27,500 bases of DNA, from assembly GCA_016946835.1 (NCBI GenBank), contig JACVTC010000122.1:490001-517500 (forward strand). The letters are read 5' to 3'. The position numbers and the translations under genes are program-made. The stretch's first letter is position 1, and each line of letters begins with the position of its first letter. A model generated the notes under the pieces. That model was not told the origin of the DNA. It made no database searches and was given only the letters and a program-made list of their open reading frames with translations. Source of the DNA: Neocallimastix lanati (nom. inval.) (Eukaryota > Neocallimastigomycota > Neocallimastigomycetes > Neocallimastigales > Neocallimastigaceae). Below are positions 23,718 to 27,500 of this stretch, piece by piece.

Positions 23718-26700
23718 TTATTTTAAATAATAAAAATTACCAATATATTTTAAATTGATTTTATATTTAAATAAACTATTTATTAAATTTTCATAAAAAT
23801 ATATATTTGTTTTTAATGTTATTATATAAATAATACTTTTAATATTAAACGTAAATTAATGATGTTATTCTTTTATTTTTTTTCATTAATTTATATTTTT
23901 ATTAAATTTATAAATATAAATAATAAATTATAATAGATAACAAGAACCAAAACAAGAACCAAAACAAAAACCAAAATAGTAAGAAGGAAACTAAAATCGG
24001 TATTGAATCTAAGAAGGAAGAAGATTTCCCAAACTGGTACCGTCAAGTATGTATATTATAGTACAATTTTACATTTAAAACTTGATGCATAAAATCTTTT
24101 TAAAAAAAAAAAAAGACAAAAAGAATAAAAGATAGATTAATTTAAATAATGATTATTCGACTAAAAAAAATTTTTATTTTTATTTTTTTTTATAAAAAAA
24201 AAAAAAGGTTTTAGTTCGTTCTGAAATGTTAGATTACTACGATGTCAGTGGTTGTTATATTATTCGTCCATGGGCTAACAGAATTTGGAAGGAAATTCAA
24301 AGTATATATATAGTTTTATTTATTTGATATTTATTATTTAAAATAATAGTTCATTTTTTGTTTATAACAAAAAGAGTTTAAGAATTGTTTATGATTGATT
24401 TATTATTTTATTTAATATAAATAATTAATTATAAATATTTTTTTAAAAAAAAAAATTTTTATTATTTATTTTTTATTGAAATAATTATATATATATCTGT
24501 ATTTTAAAAAATAATTATAGACTTCCTTTCTGAAGAATTCGAAAAGCTTGGTGTTGAAGACTGTTACTTCCCAATGTTCGTTACTAAGAAGGTTTTAGAA
24601 AGAGAAAAGGATCACGTTGAAGGTTTCGCTCCAGAAGTTGCTTGGGTTACTAAGGCGTACGCATTTAATATTAAATAATAATAATTAGAAAAAAAAATTA
24701 TATTTACATGTGTTTTAGTTAATAATTTATATTTAATAATTGTACTAATTAATATGTTTTTATTTTTTTAATTTTTATTATAAATATTCAATTATTTTAA
24801 AAATTTATTAATAATATATAGCGGTACAAACGATCTTGCTGAACCAATTGCTATTCGTCCAACCTCTGAAACTGTTATGTACCCATACTACGCCAACTGG
24901 ATTAGAAGTCACAGAGACTTACCACTTCGTTTAAATCAATGGTGTAACGTTGTCCGTTGGGAATTCAAGAATCCACGTAAGTAAAATTCTATATTATTAT
25001 AATATATAAAATTTTTAATATAATATTGATAAGTAGTAATCATAGTATTCATAGTAATATTATCTTTATTAGTATTATTATTATTAGTATCATTATAAGT
25101 AATATTATTAGTAATATTATTATTGGGATTATTATTAATGTAATCATTATTAGAGTTGTTATTAGTTTTAAGTAGATAAATAAATTAATATTAAAATTAT
25201 ATTGTATTTTGTAATAATTATTGTTTTATTTTCGTTTTTTTTTTATAGAACCATTCCTTCGTACTCGTGAATTCCTTTGGCAAGAAGGTCACACTGCTTT
25301 TGCCAACAAGAAGGAAGCTGATGAAGAAGTTCTTGCTATTCTTGATTTATACCGTCGTGTCTACGAAGAATTATTAGCTGTTCCAGTTATTTTAGGTAAG
25401 AAATCCGAAAAGGAAAAGTTCGCTGGTGGTGATTACACTACTACTTGTGAAGGTTTCATTCCAGCTGTTGGTCGTGGTATTCAAGGTGCTACTTCTCACC
25501 ACTTAGGTCAAAACTTTGCTAAAATGTTCGGTATTGAATGTGAAAACGAAAGTAAGGAAAAGCAATTCGTTTACCAAAATTCCTGGGGTATTACCACCAG
25601 AACCATTGGTGTTATGGTTATGGTTCACGGTGATAACAAGGGTTTAGTTTTACCACCAAGAGTTGCCAGTAAACAAGTTATTATCATTCCATGTGGTATT
25701 AACGCTAAGACTACTGATGAAGATCGTCAAAAGGTTTACGATAAGGTTGAAGAACTTGTTAAAACTTTAAAGGCTTCCGGTATTAGAGCTGAATCTGATT
25801 GCCGTGATGTTTACACTTCTGGTTGGAAGTACAACCACTGGGAAATGAAGGTAAATTTGAGCTTTTTTTTTTTTTTTAATTCATTATTTTAAAGTTGATA
25901 CATTTTAGTAATTATTATTAATACAGATATTAAATTTAATTACGTTATTAATAAACTATTTTTTTTTATTTTATTATTATTTTATTATTATTAATTTGTT
26001 ATTTTTTTTTTCTTTTCTTTTTTTATTATATATATCTACAAAAAATATAGGGTGTTCCAATTCGTCTTGAAGTTGGTCCAAGAGATATTGCTAGTAACGA
26101 AGCTCGTTGTGTTCTTCGTTACAACGGTGAAAAGAAACAAATTTCTCTTGAAAACATTTCTGAAACTATTAAGAAGCAACTTGATGAAATTCAAGCTGAT
26201 ATGTTAAGAATTGCTAAGGAACAACGTGATTCTCAATTAAAGAGAGTTACCAAGTGGGAAGACTTCGTTCCAAATCTTGACAAGAAGTGTATTATTCTTA
26301 CTCCATGGTGTCAAGAAACTAAGTGTGAAGAAGAAGTTAAGGAACAAAGTGCTTCTATGTAAGTTTTTGTTTTTATATATTTTATTTTAAAAATAAAGAA
26401 AAAAAAAATAGATATTATAAAAATAAATATCCTCATTTTTTTTTTTTTTTTGTTATAACTTATTTCATAAACTTTTATTATCAATACCTTATTAATCTTA
26501 TTGATATATTTATTTAAATTTAAATTTAAATAATTTATATAATTTTTTTTTTTTTTTTTTAATTTATTTAAATTTTAAATATTTTAAATATTATTTAGTG
26601 CTCTTGCTGATCAACCAGAAGATGAAAAGGCTCCATCTATGGGTGCTAAGACCTTATGTATGCCATTCAGTGAACCAGATATTCAAGAATCTGAAGGCTT

Positions 26701-26761
26701 AAAGTGCTTCCACTGTGGTAAGCCAGCTACTAAATGGACCTTATGGGGTAGAAGTTATTAG
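23518..26761 (+). CDS. Prolyl-tRNA synthetase, eukaryotic/archaeal type, 8 exons
   Basis: Exons: 23518-23530, 23937-24046, 24208-24301, 24521-24656, 24822-24976, 25249-25850, 26051-26358, 26599-26761. They total 1581 nt, or 526 aa plus stop TAG, with phases that fit at all seven junctions. Every intron is GT-AG (donors GTAAGA, GTATGT, GTATAT, GTACGC, GTAAGT, GTAAAT, GTAAGT; acceptors TAG except one AAG). The enzyme charges tRNA-Pro in the cytosol. After a Lys/Asn/Gln-rich N-tail come [18 protein letters not shown], the proline/ATP site RPTSE (130-134), class II motif 2 [11 protein letters not shown] (174-184), motif 3 with R287 (WGITTRTIG), the anticodon-binding domain, and the C-terminal zinc domain (C457, C462, C509, C512) ending in GRSY, as in eukaryotic-type ProRS. 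No N-terminal editing-like domain is present, unlike yeast's longer enzyme. Confidence 0.95.
23531..23936 (+). other. Intron 1 of the ProRS gene
   Basis: A 406-bp intron after a first exon of only 13 nt (ATGCCACCAAAGA). It begins GTAAGA and ends AATAG. It contains a T run of about 32 (23682-23713). The splice is supported by the frame: it rejoins a lysine/asparagine-rich N-tail that continues into conserved ProRS sequence. No ORF or RNA gene is seen in it. Confidence 0.8.
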
Positions 26762-27227
26762 AGTGTATGCATTCTTATTTATATCTATTTTAATACAATT
26801 AATAATTTCTTTTAGATTTTTATTTTATTTTAAATAAACAAAAAAAAAATTTTTTTTGTTTTCACTTTTTTTTTTTTTTTTTTTTATATTTTAATTTTAT
26901 TAATTTAATAAAAAAAAAAAAAAATTAAAATAAAACTAAAAAAATGAAAGGAATTATAGTATTTAAATAATCTTAACAAAAAAAAAAAAAAATCGCATAG
27001 AAAATCGTATTCCATAAAAAAAAAAAAAAAAGTAATAATAATAAAAAAAATAATATAATTACAAAATATAAATTAAATTTACATAACAAGAAAAAAATTA
27101 AAATTAATTGTATGTAATGTAAAAACAAAACAAAAAAAAAATTAAAACAAATAAAAATTTTAAATATAAAAAAAAAAAAAATTCCTATAATAATTGCTTT
27201 AAAAAAATTATTATCTTAAAATATTTT
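26762..27227. other. AT-rich region downstream of the ProRS gene
   Basis: Probable 3' untranslated region and spacer. It contains A/T homopolymers and AAATTTT-type inverted runs and nothing recognisable as a gene. Confidence 0.7.
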
Positions 27228-27455
27228 TTGTTTTATTTTATTTATTTTATTTTATTTTATTCAATCTGTACTTTATATTCATATTCTACTATTTTTTTTT
27301 ATTTTATTTTATTTTATTCAATCTGTACTTTATGTTCATATTCTACTATTTATTTAATTTTATTTTATTTTATTCAATCTGTACTTTATATTCATATTCG
27401 ACTATTTATTTTATTTTATTTTATTTTATTTTATTTTATTTTATTTTATTTTCTA
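27228..27455 (+). repeat. 57-bp minisatellite and ATTTT pentamer tract
   Basis: TCAATCTGTACTTTAT recurs at 27261, 27318 and 27374, each followed by a TTCATATTC(T/G)ACTATTT block and by TTTTA pentamers. The unit length is about 57 bp and the copies differ by single bases. A pure ATTTT run follows from about 27405. The open frame across it is a by-product of the repeat. Confidence 0.85.
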
Positions 27456-27500
27456 TTTTTTATCTTTTTGTTTATTATTATTAATTATAATTATATATAA

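Noticed and set aside
25221-25892. A separate 223-aa intron-less gene
   Set aside because: It is exon 6 of the prolyl-tRNA synthetase read through parts of both flanking introns; acceptor TAG at 25246-25248 and donor GTAAAT at 25851 define the real exon.

Overview
The window is an extremely AT-rich eukaryotic sequence: most of it is A/T homopolymers, AAT/TTA microsatellites and low-complexity spacer, with GC-richer islands only where there are genes or mobile elements. A prolyl-tRNA synthetase gene with seven GT-AG introns, a fungal-type DHA2 (14-TM) MFS transporter and Ty3/gypsy LTR retrotransposons, one with a chromodomain, fit an anaerobic gut fungus (Neocallimastigomycota) best. A dictyostelid-like AT-rich protist is a weaker alternative. 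The assignment is inference from composition and gene style, not from a marker gene.

Left part (about 154-10883): a three-layer nest of retroelements. The outer layer is a minus-strand Ty3/gypsy element with 452-bp LTRs at 154-605 and 10432-10883, identical by eye. It has a tRNA-type primer binding site, gag, a short gag/pol overlap with a canonical UUUAAAC slippery heptamer, and a pol frame that carries an integrase but no protease, reverse transcriptase or RNase H. Its pol is split by a second, plus-strand chromodomain Ty3/gypsy element (2020-9081) flanked by a perfect 5-bp duplication, ATTTC. This inner element has one gag-pol ORF of 1287 codons, a Tf1-like self-complementary primer binding site and a leader full of tandem repeats. 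It has an in-frame deletion that removes the front half of its reverse transcriptase. A third element, now apparently a solo LTR (2040-2565), sits in the poly(A) tract near the start of the inner 5' LTR. Both large elements are therefore defective for reverse transcription, yet their LTR pairs are essentially identical and their ORFs are open, which suggests recent mobilisation, possibly by helper enzymes in trans.

Middle (10884-17308): about 4.2 kb of noncoding AT-rich repeats, then an intron-less MFS transporter (15041-17308, +). Its cytoplasmic N-terminus carries a Gly-Pro-Pro-Met repeat that is echoed just after the last membrane segment.

Right part (17309-27500): about 6.2 kb of spacer with a cluster of degraded, coding-like islands (19.7-21.9 kb), including a short transmembrane-plus-tail frame on the minus strand. 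The cytosolic-type prolyl-tRNA synthetase follows (23518-26761, +, eight exons, 526 aa). The window ends in a 57-bp minisatellite and an ATTTT tract. The two host genes share a strand but show no functional link.
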